Shown in pieces: positions 1 through 6,447 of a DNA stretch of 22,253 bases. The stretch is from contig JBKPDY010000150.1 in NCBI GenBank assembly GCA_046728155.1, positions 1-22,253 on the forward strand, written 5' to 3'. Numbering within the stretch: position 1 is the stretch's first letter; the number at the start of each line of letters is the position of its first letter. Made by a program: the position numbers and the translations under genes. Source of the DNA: CAWDLX01 sp046728155 (GTDB lineage: Bacteria; Actinomycetota; Actinomycetes; Mycobacteriales; Micromonosporaceae). Under the pieces are notes generated by a model. The model saw only the letters and a list, made by a program, of their open reading frames with translations, made no database searches and was not told the DNA's origin.

Positions 1-1
1 A

Positions 2-67
2 TACTCGTCCACAGGGGCCTCCTTCGTCGTGGTGGACGTGAACAGCCCAAGCGTTACGCGAGGGTGA
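2..67 (+). CDS. Possible C-terminal end of an unidentified protein (partial)
   Basis: The first 22 codons of frame 2 are open and end in TGA at 65-67. They read as a plausible protein tail (FVVVDVNSPSVTRG) with mostly G/C third positions. A GC-rich hairpin begins 8 nt after the stop, as expected for a gene end. The protein cannot be identified from so few residues, and its start lies outside the window. Confidence 0.35.
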   Translation, partial: YSSTGASFVVVDVNSPSVTRG

Positions 68-75
68 CTGTCACG

Positions 76-96
76 AGGAGCGGAGGCCCCGCTCCT
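76..96 (+). terminator. GC-rich hairpin, possible terminator
   Basis: An 8-bp perfect stem (AGGAGCGG, 76-83, with CCGCTCCT, 89-96) encloses a 5-nt loop. It has no T-tract, which is common for actinobacterial terminators. It lies between the stop codon at 67 and the tRNA-like sequence at 104. A separate 9-bp inverted repeat (GGGGCCTCC at 14-22, GGAGGCCCC at 82-90) overlaps it. Confidence 0.4.
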
Positions 97-103
97 TCAT
101 CGC

Positions 104-141
104 ATCAAGGGGTCGTGGGTTCAAATCCCGCCGTCCCGACA
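104..141 (+). other. 3' end of a tRNA-Pro-like gene (integration core site)
   Basis: Positions 115-131 form a proper T-arm: a 5-bp stem including one G-U pair around the loop TTCAAAT. They are followed by CGTCCCG plus A at 132-139, which fits the 3' acceptor strand and discriminator of actinobacterial tRNA-Pro (…CCCGAC). The upstream ATCAAGGGG fits the 3' side of its anticodon stem. No D-arm or 5' acceptor strand lies upstream, so this is only the 3' part. A tyrosine integrase reading frame ends within 10 nt of it. This is the usual layout of an attachment core for tRNA-targeting integrative elements. The tRNA identity is inferred from memory of the family. Confidence 0.65.
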
Positions 142-144
142 GGA

Positions 145-1291
145 TCAATTTGATGCTGGGGTGGCAATTTGGCTGCTCGCGGACCTATAATCATCGACAG
201 CTGTCACCGTTCGTCGAGCTAGACGGCGCGTAGCCGGGGACCATCTGGGGACTGTCGCGCCGAAAGGTGGGCGCTCAGGGCCTCGCCGGGCCCCCTCGAA
301 GGATCGACGGTCCGCGTGAAGGTACCGCTGCGTCGTCGTCAGCGAGCCGTGGCCGGCGATCTCACGAAGTACGTAGACGGGGAGCCTGCGTCAGCCATCC
401 ACGTCAGCCCCGTATGCCGCAGGTTGTGCCGGCATAAGTGTTCGTAACCGAGGGAACGGACGACCTCGTCCCAATGTGTTGCGTCACGGAGCACCGCCGT
501 ACTGATCCTTCCGCCACGCGGCCCCGGTGAACAGACGCGCGTCGGGCCGAGAAGCACGACGTACCCGCTCCGCGACCATTCGCCTGATCTCCTCGATCAT
601 CGGCACAGTCGGGGCACGCTTGCCTTTGGTGCCCTTGTCGACCAACCGGCCTGGACTCGGGGTCGTTTGCCTGCGCACTGTCCACAGCCATGAGCCACAG
701 TCGATATCGTCGCGTCGGACACCAGAGACCTCGCCGATGCGGGCAGCCGTACCGAACAGGACCACATCTCCCCATCCGACGAACTGGCCCGATGACCTGT
801 TGACTAGCGCAAGTGCGAGCCGCACCAACGATTCCCACGATGGCAGTGCTAGCGCACGCGGGTCGTTCAGCTCGTCCTCTGCGAGCTTGTACTCTCGCTG
901 GCACCCGGCTACGCGAGCCGGATTACGATCAATGATCCCGTCGCGCCCGGCCTGTTCCATTACTCGGACCACAACGGCCAGGCTGTTCTTCACCGTTGAC
1001 CGGCTACATTCGTCGGCAATCGACGCGTGTACAGCACGATCAACGGCGCCCGTTGTCATCATCCTGAGCGGAAGATGGCCAAGCGTCGGGGCCACCCTCC
1101 GTCGCCATCCGGCAAGGTACGGGTCGTGCCGTCTGAGCGCTTTCAGCGTGGAGCTCAGCGACCTCCTCCGGCTCCAGGGGACGCGCCACCCACTGGTCAG
1201 CAATGAGATTGCCCGCGTTGTCGACGGCCAATCCCAATTGGGCGTACACCTCATCGGGGCGAACCCTGAGAAGCGTTGGGAATGGGACCAC
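145..1291 (-). pseudogene. Tyrosine recombinase (phage/ICE-type integrase), frameshifted
   Basis: Site-specific recombinase of the XerD/lambda-Int family, which would integrate an element at the adjacent tRNA-Pro core. Read right to left, the protein is spread over up to four frames. A possible N-terminal part (1291 to about 1150, DEVYAQLGLAVDNAGN) precedes a core-binding domain (WRRRVAPTLGHLPL, then STVKNSLAVVVRVMEQ, then DRNPARVAG). The catalytic domain follows, with the box I arginine in ARIGEVSGVRRDDID. The frame then changes near 522 to PRGGRISTAVLRDATHW and HNLRHTGLTWMADAG (the HxxR motif), and changes again near 388 to LPVYVLREIAGHGSLTTTQ followed by the nucleophile Tyr (codon 322-324). 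The last frame stops at 145-147, next to the att core. Each switch corresponds to one base in a short homopolymer (AAA, GGGG, GG). That means either real decay or sequencing error. The segment upstream of about 1150 may instead be a separate overlapping ORF. Confidence 0.8.
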
Positions 1292-1395
1292 GGGGGTGGG
1301 TGGCGGCTCGGGCAGATCGCGTACAGCACCTGGTACGACCCTGAAGCCACTGGCTCATGCGTTGGCCGAACAGACCAAAGGCACCGGCCTTGGCC

Positions 1396-1693
1396 ATGTA
1401 CGTCTACGACAGCGGCTGGGCCGTCGTCGGCGTGGAAAGCCTGGCCGACCCATCACAACTTGGTGATGAACCCCGAGCAAGCAGAGCTCGACGACAATGA
1501 CGGCGAGCCGCCGCATATCGACGAAACTCTCCCCATCCTCCAAGCGTGGGCCAGCGACGGCGGACTCACGGCGTCGTCACCGTTGCTCGCCGCCGCAGTA
1601 TCGCGGTCGCCCGGACCATTCGGCCAGGGCGTTGAGGCACTCGTCGAAGCTCTCGGGCTGACCGCGGACGGCCGACGAGTTCGGTCTGAGTGA
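1396..1693 (+). pseudogene. Frameshifted ORF of unknown function next to the integrase
   Basis: An ATG at 1396 opens a frame beginning MYVYDSGWAVVGVESLADPS that stops at 1498-1500. A natural-looking continuation lies in the next frame from about 1464 (LVMNPEQAELDDNDGEPPHI … VEALVEALGL) and ends at a TGA at 1691-1693. Removing one T of the TT near 1463 would join them. Codon use is G/C-ending in both pieces. A further in-register stretch upstream (LKPLAHALAEQTKG, about 1341-1382) may belong to the same gene. I do not recognise the family. It probably belonged to the same element as the integrase, but that is inference from position. Confidence 0.4.
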
Positions 1694-2291
1694 GCAAACG
1701 ACCCCACAGCATCGTCAGTGGCCGCGCACAACGCGCGGGCGAACTGGGCCGGATGAGGGGCGGCGAAGGCCCGGGTCTTCAACCGCCGAGAGACTTGTGT
1801 CCGTTGCCAGCCCGAGGTTGCGGCCAGGTCCGTCGATCGCGATCACTCGTTCGGGACGAAGCGGTCGTACGAGGTTATTCACACCAGGGTCGGGCCGACC
1901 CGGCCGGTGACGCGTGCCTTTCCGCGGCTATGCGACGGCCGTTCGGCCGCAGTACGAGGCAACTGGCCTCGCCACTCGGGCCGTCTGCTCGAGCCGTTAC
2001 CGCAGACGACACGGCCAAGCAGGAGCTGGCCCGAGACCGAGAGCCCACCCGACCCTTATGTTGCGCATGACCGGTATGTTGCGCATGACCGGCCCAACCG
2101 GCCGAGCTCGAGTTCTGCCGAGCCTCCGTCGTCTGCGGCATGACAAGGCTTGCGGTCCGGCTCTGGTGGCGCCAAGCGCACCGTGCAGATCCCCACCGAG
2201 GCATTCGGCTACCGCGATCCTGCATTCGGTGTGTTGACGCGTATAGCCTACTGGGCGGAAGATCGGTGGCAATTTCCCTGAAGGGGGGCGC
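1694..2291. other. Gene-poor stretch with a short tandem duplication
   Basis: No reading frame here resembles a protein family, and the open frames look like GC-driven noise. The only clear structure is the 18-bp tandem repeat at 2057-2092. The right end carries the ribosome-binding site of the next gene (AAGGGGGG, 2281-2288). Confidence 0.6.
2057..2092 (+). repeat. Perfect 18-bp tandem duplication
   Basis: The unit TATGTTGCGCATGACCGG occurs twice head to tail (2057-2074 and 2075-2092) without mismatch. The length is a multiple of three. No gene was recognised around it. It may be a slippage product or a pair of binding sites. Confidence 0.9.
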
Positions 2292-2897
2292 GTGATGGCG
2301 TGGGATCTCACAGGAAGTTACGTCGAGACCTGCTCTTGCGAGCTGATGTGTCCATGCAATCTCTCGTTCGACCACGGAGCCACCTACGACTTCTGCCGCG
2401 TGACTCTGGTCTTCAACATCCAGCGGGGCCAGATCGAAGGCACCGACATCGGGGGTCGTAAGGTCGCCATCATCGCCGACACACCCAAGATTATGACCGA
2501 GGGAAACTGGCGGCTTGGCGTGTTCATCGATGACCAGGCGAGCGAAGAGCAGTTGGACAAGCTGGTCAAAGTGTTCAGCGGGCAGCTCGGCGGACCGATG
2601 GGTGCCCTGGCTCCCCTCGTAGGCGAGGTCCTCGGCGTCGAGCGAGCCGCGATCGAGGTCAACGACGACGGGCTTCGGCACAGCGTCCGAGTCGGCGACG
2701 GGATCGACTTCGACATCGAGGACATCGTCCCGTTCGGGGTGGAAACCGGCGAGCCGGTGCGCTTCCAGGGCATGTTCCATCCGGTTGGATCGGACCTCAC
2801 GATGGCCGAGGCGAAGCGGACCCGGATCGACGCTTTCGGCATCTCCTATGAGGGCAAGACTGGCCTCTCCAAGTCCAAGTTCTCCTGGGCCGCCTGA
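2292..2897 (+). CDS. DUF1326 family protein
   Basis: Cytosolic protein of about 200 aa matching the DUF1326 (COG5588) family, whose biochemical role is not established. The N-terminus has the hallmark cysteine cluster ETCSCELMCPC (C14, C16, C20, C22 counted from the GTG), which looks like a metal or thiol site. It is followed by the conserved RVTLVFNIQRGQIEG region, and near the C-terminus by FGVETGEP and the SKFSWAA end typical of the family. GTG at 2292 and ATG at 2295 are both in frame. The AAGGGGGG Shine-Dalgarno ends 6 nt before the ATG, which is therefore the likelier start (2295). There is no signal peptide. Five bases separate it from the DUF2182 gene, so the two form one transcription unit. 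This pairing recurs in many bacteria, which suggests a joint metal-handling or maturation function (inference). The gene is intact. Confidence 0.9.
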   Translation: MMAWDLTGSYVETCSCELMCPCNLSFDHGATYDFCRVTLVFNIQRGQIEGTDIGGRKVAIIADTPKIMTEGNWRLGVFIDDQASEEQLDKLVKVFSGQLGGPMGALAPLVGEVLGVERAAIEVNDDGLRHSVRVGDGIDFDIEDIVPFGVETGEPVRFQGMFHPVGSDLTMAEAKRTRIDAFGISYEGKTGLSKSKFSWAA

Positions 2898-2902
2898 CTC
2901 GG

Positions 2903-3715
2903 ATGGCAAGCACCGCGGGGAGTGGCCCGCAAACCGGTCCCGCGTCGACGTATGCCGCCGCCCGCGCAAGATTAGGGCTCGTCGCGGCACTCTTCGCCCT
3001 TGCCGGCATCGGCTGGACATGGACGGCGCACGAAACTCGGGGCATGGACGCGGGGCCGTGGACGAGTCTGGGACGACTCGGCTGGTTCCTCGGAGCCTGG
3101 GTCGTAATGATGGCCGCGATGATGTTCCCATCAGTTGCGCCGACAGTCGGGCTCTTCGCCCGCATCACGAAGGAACGATCGCCGCTGCGCCCATGGCTCT
3201 TCGTCGGCGGCTACCTGTTCACCTGGACCGCCGCCGGCCTCGTCGCCTACGCCGTCGGCGCCACCGCCTCGAAGGTCATGGGGGACGCTCTCGCGTGGAA
3301 TAATGCAGGCCGTGGACTCGCCGGTGCCACCCTGATCGTCGCTGCGATTTACGAGGTCACCCCGCTCAAAGACGTCTGCCTCGGCAAGTGCCGCAGCCCA
3401 CTCGGCGTGCTGCTTGGCTCGTGGCGCGAGGGCGGCTCTGGCGCGGTTTGGATGGGCGCGAAGAATGGCGCCTGGTGCGTCGGATGCTGCTGGGCATTGA
3501 TGGCGTCACTCTTCGCCCTCGGCGTCATGAGCGTCTCGTGGATGGTGTTCATCGCGGGCGTCGTCGCCGTCGAGAAGACCGTCCCCTGGCGCCAACGGGT
3601 CGTGACCTACGCAACCTCGGCGACGCTGCTTGTCATCGGAATCCTCATGCTGGCAGCACCCGATGCATTGCCAGCGTTGACAATCCCGTCGGGCGACATG
3701 GTACAGATGCGCTAA
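2903..3715 (+). CDS. DUF2182 predicted metal-binding integral membrane protein
   Basis: 270-aa polytopic membrane protein of the DUF2182 (COG5486) family. About six to seven hydrophobic segments are visible (roughly residues 24-42, 58-78, 97-119, 138-152, 190-208, 211-228 and 234-252). The second carries the family signature MMAAMMFPSVAP (69-80), rich in Met. Cysteines at 159 and 163 (DVCLGKC) and 192, 195 and 196 (WCVGCC) lie at membrane edges and could bind metal. The family has this prediction, but its substrate is unknown. The ATG is 5 nt after the DUF1326 stop and has only a weak ribosome site, so translation is probably coupled. The length is normal for the family and the gene is intact. 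No metal-responsive operator or terminator was recognised around it. Confidence 0.9.
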   Translation: MASTAGSGPQTGPASTYAAARARLGLVAALFALAGIGWTWTAHETRGMDAGPWTSLGRLGWFLGAWVVMMAAMMFPSVAPTVGLFARITKERSPLRPWLFVGGYLFTWTAAGLVAYAVGATASKVMGDALAWNNAGRGLAGATLIVAAIYEVTPLKDVCLGKCRSPLGVLLGSWREGGSGAVWMGAKNGAWCVGCCWALMASLFALGVMSVSWMVFIAGVVAVEKTVPWRQRVVTYATSATLLVIGILMLAAPDALPALTIPSGDMVQMR

Positions 3716-3814
3716 CCACCGCCGCGATACACACCCTCGCCGGCATACAGCAGGTGCTCAGCGCCGACCCCGCCTGCGCTCTACCTCGCTCGACATGATC
3801 TTCGCATTTCGCCT

Positions 3815-4003
3815 TTACACAACGCAATACAGGTAATCGTCCGTCCGGGGTTCAAGTCCGCGGCGGCGCGCCCCACCTGAGCTGCCCTTGCTGCCAATGG
3901 CAGCGGCATGCTCGGCGAGGCAAAGCGTATCGTCAACGACCCGTGGGAGCTGGCCGGGCAGGTTCATGTCTGCTTCGCGGACGATGTCGTGGAGATCCCT
4001 CAA
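3815..4003 (-). CDS. Short ORF after the sigma fragment, possibly an anti-sigma remnant
   Basis: A TTG at 4001-4003 overlaps the TGA of the sigma-like ORF (TTGA), opening a 62-codon frame that begins RDLHDIVREADMNLPGQLP. The first 30 or so residues are amphipathic and resemble the short cytosolic N-terminus of proteins encoded just after ECF sigma factors. The rest (GGARRRGLEPRTDDYLY) loses protein character and has no membrane segment, so the reading frame looks truncated. Assignment to an anti-sigma family is a guess from position and composition. Confidence 0.3.
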   Translation of the reverse strand: MRDLHDIVREADMNLPGQLPRVVDDTLCLAEHAAAIGSKGSSGGARRRGLEPRTDDYLYCVV

Positions 4004-4248
4004 CGCGGGGTCGCTCCTTGCCTGTCGTCGTCGTTGCCAAGAACACGTGACAAGGCGAGCCTGGCGCGACCCCAACGTAGGTGGGACTTCACCGTCGACT
4101 CCGGCAGCCGCATAAGATCAGCACCTTCAGTGACCGGCAGGTCTGCCCAGTAGTGCAGAACCAGCGCCTTCTTGATTGCTACGGCGTCATCAACCGCAGC
4201 AATGGTGGTCGCCGTTGGCGACCGACGCCGGGGCTTCCTTTCAGTCAT
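4000..4248 (-). pseudogene. ECF sigma factor region-4 fragment
   Basis: An 82-codon ORF whose centre (LVLHYWADLPVTEGADLM, then RLPESTVKSHLRWGRARLAL) is the sigma-70 region 4 helix-turn-helix of SigE-type ECF sigma factors, which recognises the -35 element. Region 2, which binds core RNA polymerase and the -10 element, is absent: the N-terminus is a 25-residue basic stretch instead of the usual 90-100 residues. The ATG overlaps the methyltransferase stop as ATGA (4245-4248), and its own stop overlaps a TTG start (4000-4003). It cannot act as a normal sigma factor. It is most likely a deletion remnant, although a small stand-alone HTH protein translated by coupling cannot be excluded. Confidence 0.6.
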
Positions 4249-5066
4249 GCAGCCCTGCGGGCGAAGACGATCTCGGTATCACCGGGCCAATCCCAGAAGA
4301 CTCCCGCCGGCGACCGGGACGCAAGCAGCGCTCGGACCTCGTCGGCGAACGCTGCCCCACGCTCGCCAAACAGATGCGGTGCCGCCCAGGAGAACGAGAA
4401 ATAGCCGGACAGGATGCTCTCGCTGTCGCGCACCAGGCGGGGGACGCCAGGAAGGAAGACAGACTGTGGTGTGCCGAAGCGCGTGCGCACCAACACATCC
4501 TCAAACCTGTGACTCCGTACGGGTGAGTGGCCATGCCCCGCGCGTCTGGTGGACCCGAGATACTTTTCCACCGTTGCCCTGATCTCCGCATGGGGGATGG
4601 GCGTTCCGGCACTTGGCGGGCGCGGCCGACCCTCTACGGTGTGCACGATGAGGGCCAGCATTCCGCCAGGCTCGAGCATGTCGTAAACCGTCTCGGCGAC
4701 TGCCAGCTCGTCGGTCCAGTGGAACGACTGTCCGAACGTCACCAGCTGGAACGGCCCGGGTGCGGCATCCGGCAAGTCTTCCGCAAGAGCCTTGACCCAA
4801 CGAATGTTGGACAGACCTACCTCGTGAGCAACTCGCCGACCCTCAGCCAGCATGTCCACGTCCGGGTCGAGACCGACGACCTGTGCGAACAACGGAGCCA
4901 GCCGCACAGCCAGAATCCCGGGACCACACCCGACGTCCAGCAGCCGTGCGGTCCCGTCAAGTCCAAGCTCCTCGGCGAGAAAGCCCTCAAGCCTCGGGGA
5001 GTACGGCGGACGCCCCAACCGGTAGTGGGCGGCGGAACCCAGGTAGATCGTCGGGTCGTACGGCAT
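4245..5066 (-). CDS. Class I SAM-dependent methyltransferase
   Basis: A 273-aa cytosolic methyltransferase of the Methyltransferase_11/25 type. Motif I LDVGCGPGIL (43-52) forms the S-adenosylmethionine loop, and the acidic residue after strand 2 is in VVGLDPDVDML (63-73, Asp67). The strand-4 region has FGQSFHWTD (111-119), and LEPGGMLAL (131-139) is the typical post-IV motif. The SFHW signature and the N-terminal YRLGRPPYSP resemble trans-aconitate-methyltransferase-like or antibiotic/lipid O-methyltransferase families; the substrate cannot be deduced. The ATG at 5066 follows GAGGG very closely, so initiation may be weak. Its stop overlaps the next start. No promoter was identified in the long upstream spacer. 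The gene is intact. Confidence 0.85.
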   Translation of the reverse strand: MPYDPTIYLGSAAHYRLGRPPYSPRLEGFLAEELGLDGTARLLDVGCGPGILAVRLAPLFAQVVGLDPDVDMLAEGRRVAHEVGLSNIRWVKALAEDLPDAAPGPFQLVTFGQSFHWTDELAVAETVYDMLEPGGMLALIVHTVEGRPRPPSAGTPIPHAEIRATVEKYLGSTRRAGHGHSPVRSHRFEDVLVRTRFGTPQSVFLPGVPRLVRDSESILSGYFSFSWAAPHLFGERGAAFADEVRALLASRSPAGVFWDWPGDTEIVFARRAA

Positions 5067-5243
5067 TCCCTCAGCATGGACGATGCGCCAGTGCTACTGC
5101 GTGCCCCCGCGCCATGCTCGCAGCTCTCCGGCATGGACCGCTGGCTCGACCTCATTGCCAGCTCCACGTGACTCCTCACGGAACAGTGTCAGCTGATGCG
5201 TGACAGCTCCGGCTAGACGATCATCGTGGCGCTCAGACTATGA

Positions 5244-5276
5244 GGCCGCCGCCAGGCGGCCCGCTTCGCGGGCCGC
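5244..5276. repeat. Two overlapping alternative hairpins
   Basis: Stem A pairs GGCCGCC (5244-5250) with GGCGGCC (5255-5261) over a 4-nt loop. Stem B pairs GCGGCCCGC (5256-5264) with GCGGGCCGC (5268-5276) over a 3-nt TTC loop. They share 5256-5261, so only one can form at a time. This geometry fits a terminator for the GNAT gene or an attenuator-like switch, but neither is shown. Confidence 0.6.
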
Positions 5277-5430
5277 GTGCAGCACCAGCACGCCGCCTTA
5301 TGGTTAAGCCAGCGGCAGTGTACGGGCGCCGCGCAACCCACTGACGGGCTGAAGGCGCAGAAGACCAGCGACCGGCCACGGCAAACCCCGGCGACCAGAG
5401 CCCGTGGCACGTCCGTAGCCACAAGGGCAA

Positions 5431-5500
5431 GGCCTCCGGCGGGCTCAAGGGGCCGCAGGCCCCCGCTTGAGAAACCCCCCAAAGAACGGCCTCCGGCGGG
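5431..5500. repeat. Hairpin flanked by 13-bp direct repeats
   Basis: The sequence GGCCTCCGGCGGG occurs at 5431-5443 and 5488-5500. Between them CTCAAGGGGCC (5444-5454) pairs with GGCCC…CTTGAG (5458-5471), with a 3-nt bulge. This resembles dispersed GC-rich intergenic palindromes of actinobacterial genomes and plasmids. Genome-wide copies cannot be checked here. Confidence 0.6.
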
Positions 5501-5662
5501 GCACCCTCCGGCTGGACCCGGACAGCCACCGGACGCCGGCCAGTCACACGGCCTCACCGCTCACCACTGTCAACCCTGACAGCGGACACTGGAAACTCCG
5601 GGTCGGCGGACACCGGAGTGAAGGCTCTTGCAGCCACCGATCGTGATCGGCCGGTCAGGCAA

Positions 5663-6136
5663 CTAGTCGAGACACATGATGGTCTCCTCGATCTCTGCGT
5701 TCCGCCCGCAAGCGTGGGAGATCTCGGTGCCGACGATCCTGAACCCCGCCTTCCCAAGAACCTTGAGCGAACCGACGTTGTCGCTGGCTGCACGGGCATG
5801 CAGCGGGCGAATGGGAATCATCTTGAGAAACAGGGCGAGAGCCCGGCTGGCGACTCCCATCCCCCAGACCGAGCGGTCGATCCAGTAGGTGACCTCGGTC
5901 TGACCCTCGAGGACAAAGCTGGCGATGCTGCCGACGAGACGCCCATCGCAGGTCACCGCTCGCATGGTGACCTCAGGAGACGTCCTCACCCTGGACATGT
6001 GCGCGTCGAAGGCGTCGCGGTCGTCGGGGTCCTTGGGGGTAAATGCCGCCATCCAGACCGACTCCGGGTCACGCATCTGATCGAATAGCGCATCGAGATC
6101 GGAGTCGTCGATCGGCCGTAGCGCAACATCTGCCAT
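5663..6136 (-). CDS. GNAT family N-acetyltransferase (RimJ/RimL type)
   Basis: A 157-aa acetyl-CoA-dependent acyltransferase. The protein begins MADVALRPIDDSDLD, a usual N-terminal strand of the fold. Motif A is at 81-104 (EVTYWIDRSVWGMGVASRAL, then ALFL), with WGMGVAS supplying the pyrophosphate loop. Motif B is ASDNVGSLKVLGKAGF (117-132), with the Asn and the KAGF turn typical of RimJ/RimL relatives. An in-frame ATG 24 nt further upstream (6160) exists, but GAGGAGAA lies 6 nt before the ATG at 6136, which I take as the start. The acceptor could be a protein N-terminus, an antibiotic or a small amine, and the sequence does not tell. The gene stands alone and is intact. Confidence 0.85.
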   Translation of the reverse strand: MADVALRPIDDSDLDALFDQMRDPESVWMAAFTPKDPDDRDAFDAHMSRVRTSPEVTMRAVTCDGRLVGSIASFVLEGQTEVTYWIDRSVWGMGVASRALALFLKMIPIRPLHARAASDNVGSLKVLGKAGFRIVGTEISHACGRNAEIEETIMCLD

Positions 6137-6447
6137 CAGCGTTCTCCTCGCCGGGTCCACTCACCTCGGGCAAGGTATCACCGACCACCGACATCTTCTC
6201 GTGTCCGATTGGCCGGTGGCTCCGTTCCTTGCCGCCCTCTCTTGATCAGTGACCGTCGTCGAACCTCCGGCCATCGCTTCCCCCGAAACCCGCGTCCCGG
6301 CACCACGCAGCGGTCGCCACGTAGGTCATCGAGCTGCCCGCCGGCCCGGAGCTGTCATGTCGACCTCGATGGGCGGCTGTACCAGCGATAGCGCTGAGGG
6401 GCGCACCAGCCTTGCGCTGGTACGCCCTGACTCGCGAGTGGTACTGG
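6137..6447. other. Intergenic stretch, no gene seen
   Basis: No frame resembles a protein. The right end contains the terminator-like hairpin of the LPXTG gene (6400-6426). The left end is the upstream region of the GNAT gene. Confidence 0.6.
6400..6426 (-). terminator. Probable terminator of the LPXTG protein gene
   Basis: GGCGCACCAGC (6400-6410) pairs with GCTGGTACGCC (6416-6426) with one mismatch over a 5-nt loop. The hairpin starts 22 nt beyond the LPXTG gene stop on the minus strand. A second copy of the arm (GTACCAGCG, 6379-6387) can pair with CGCTGGTAC (6415-6423) as an alternative. Confidence 0.5.

Larger units (their letters stand above)
5067..5662. other. Palindrome-rich intergenic spacer
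   Basis: No convincing gene. The stretch contains two overlapping, mutually exclusive hairpins (5244-5261 and 5256-5276), a large imperfect hairpin (5444-5471) and a 13-bp direct repeat flanking that hairpin. It lies between two minus-strand genes, so it holds the leader of the methyltransferase transcript and the end of the GNAT transcript. Confidence 0.6.

Noticed and set aside
527..1693. Long plus-strand open frame opposite the integrase
   Set aside because: For most of its length it is the complement of clear recombinase motifs and has Arg/Ser/Pro-rich noise composition. Only its tail (after about 1464) looks coding and is listed as a broken ORF.
1875..3131. 418-codon minus-strand frame
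   Set aside because: It is antisense to the DUF1326 and DUF2182 genes, which have family motifs and ribosome sites; the frame itself shows only GC-driven composition.
3838..3876. tRNA-like T-loop GGGTTCAAGTCC
   Set aside because: The T-stem has a mismatch, no acceptor or anticodon arms can be built, and the sequence does not match the 104-141 core, so it is not a tRNA or the missing second att site.
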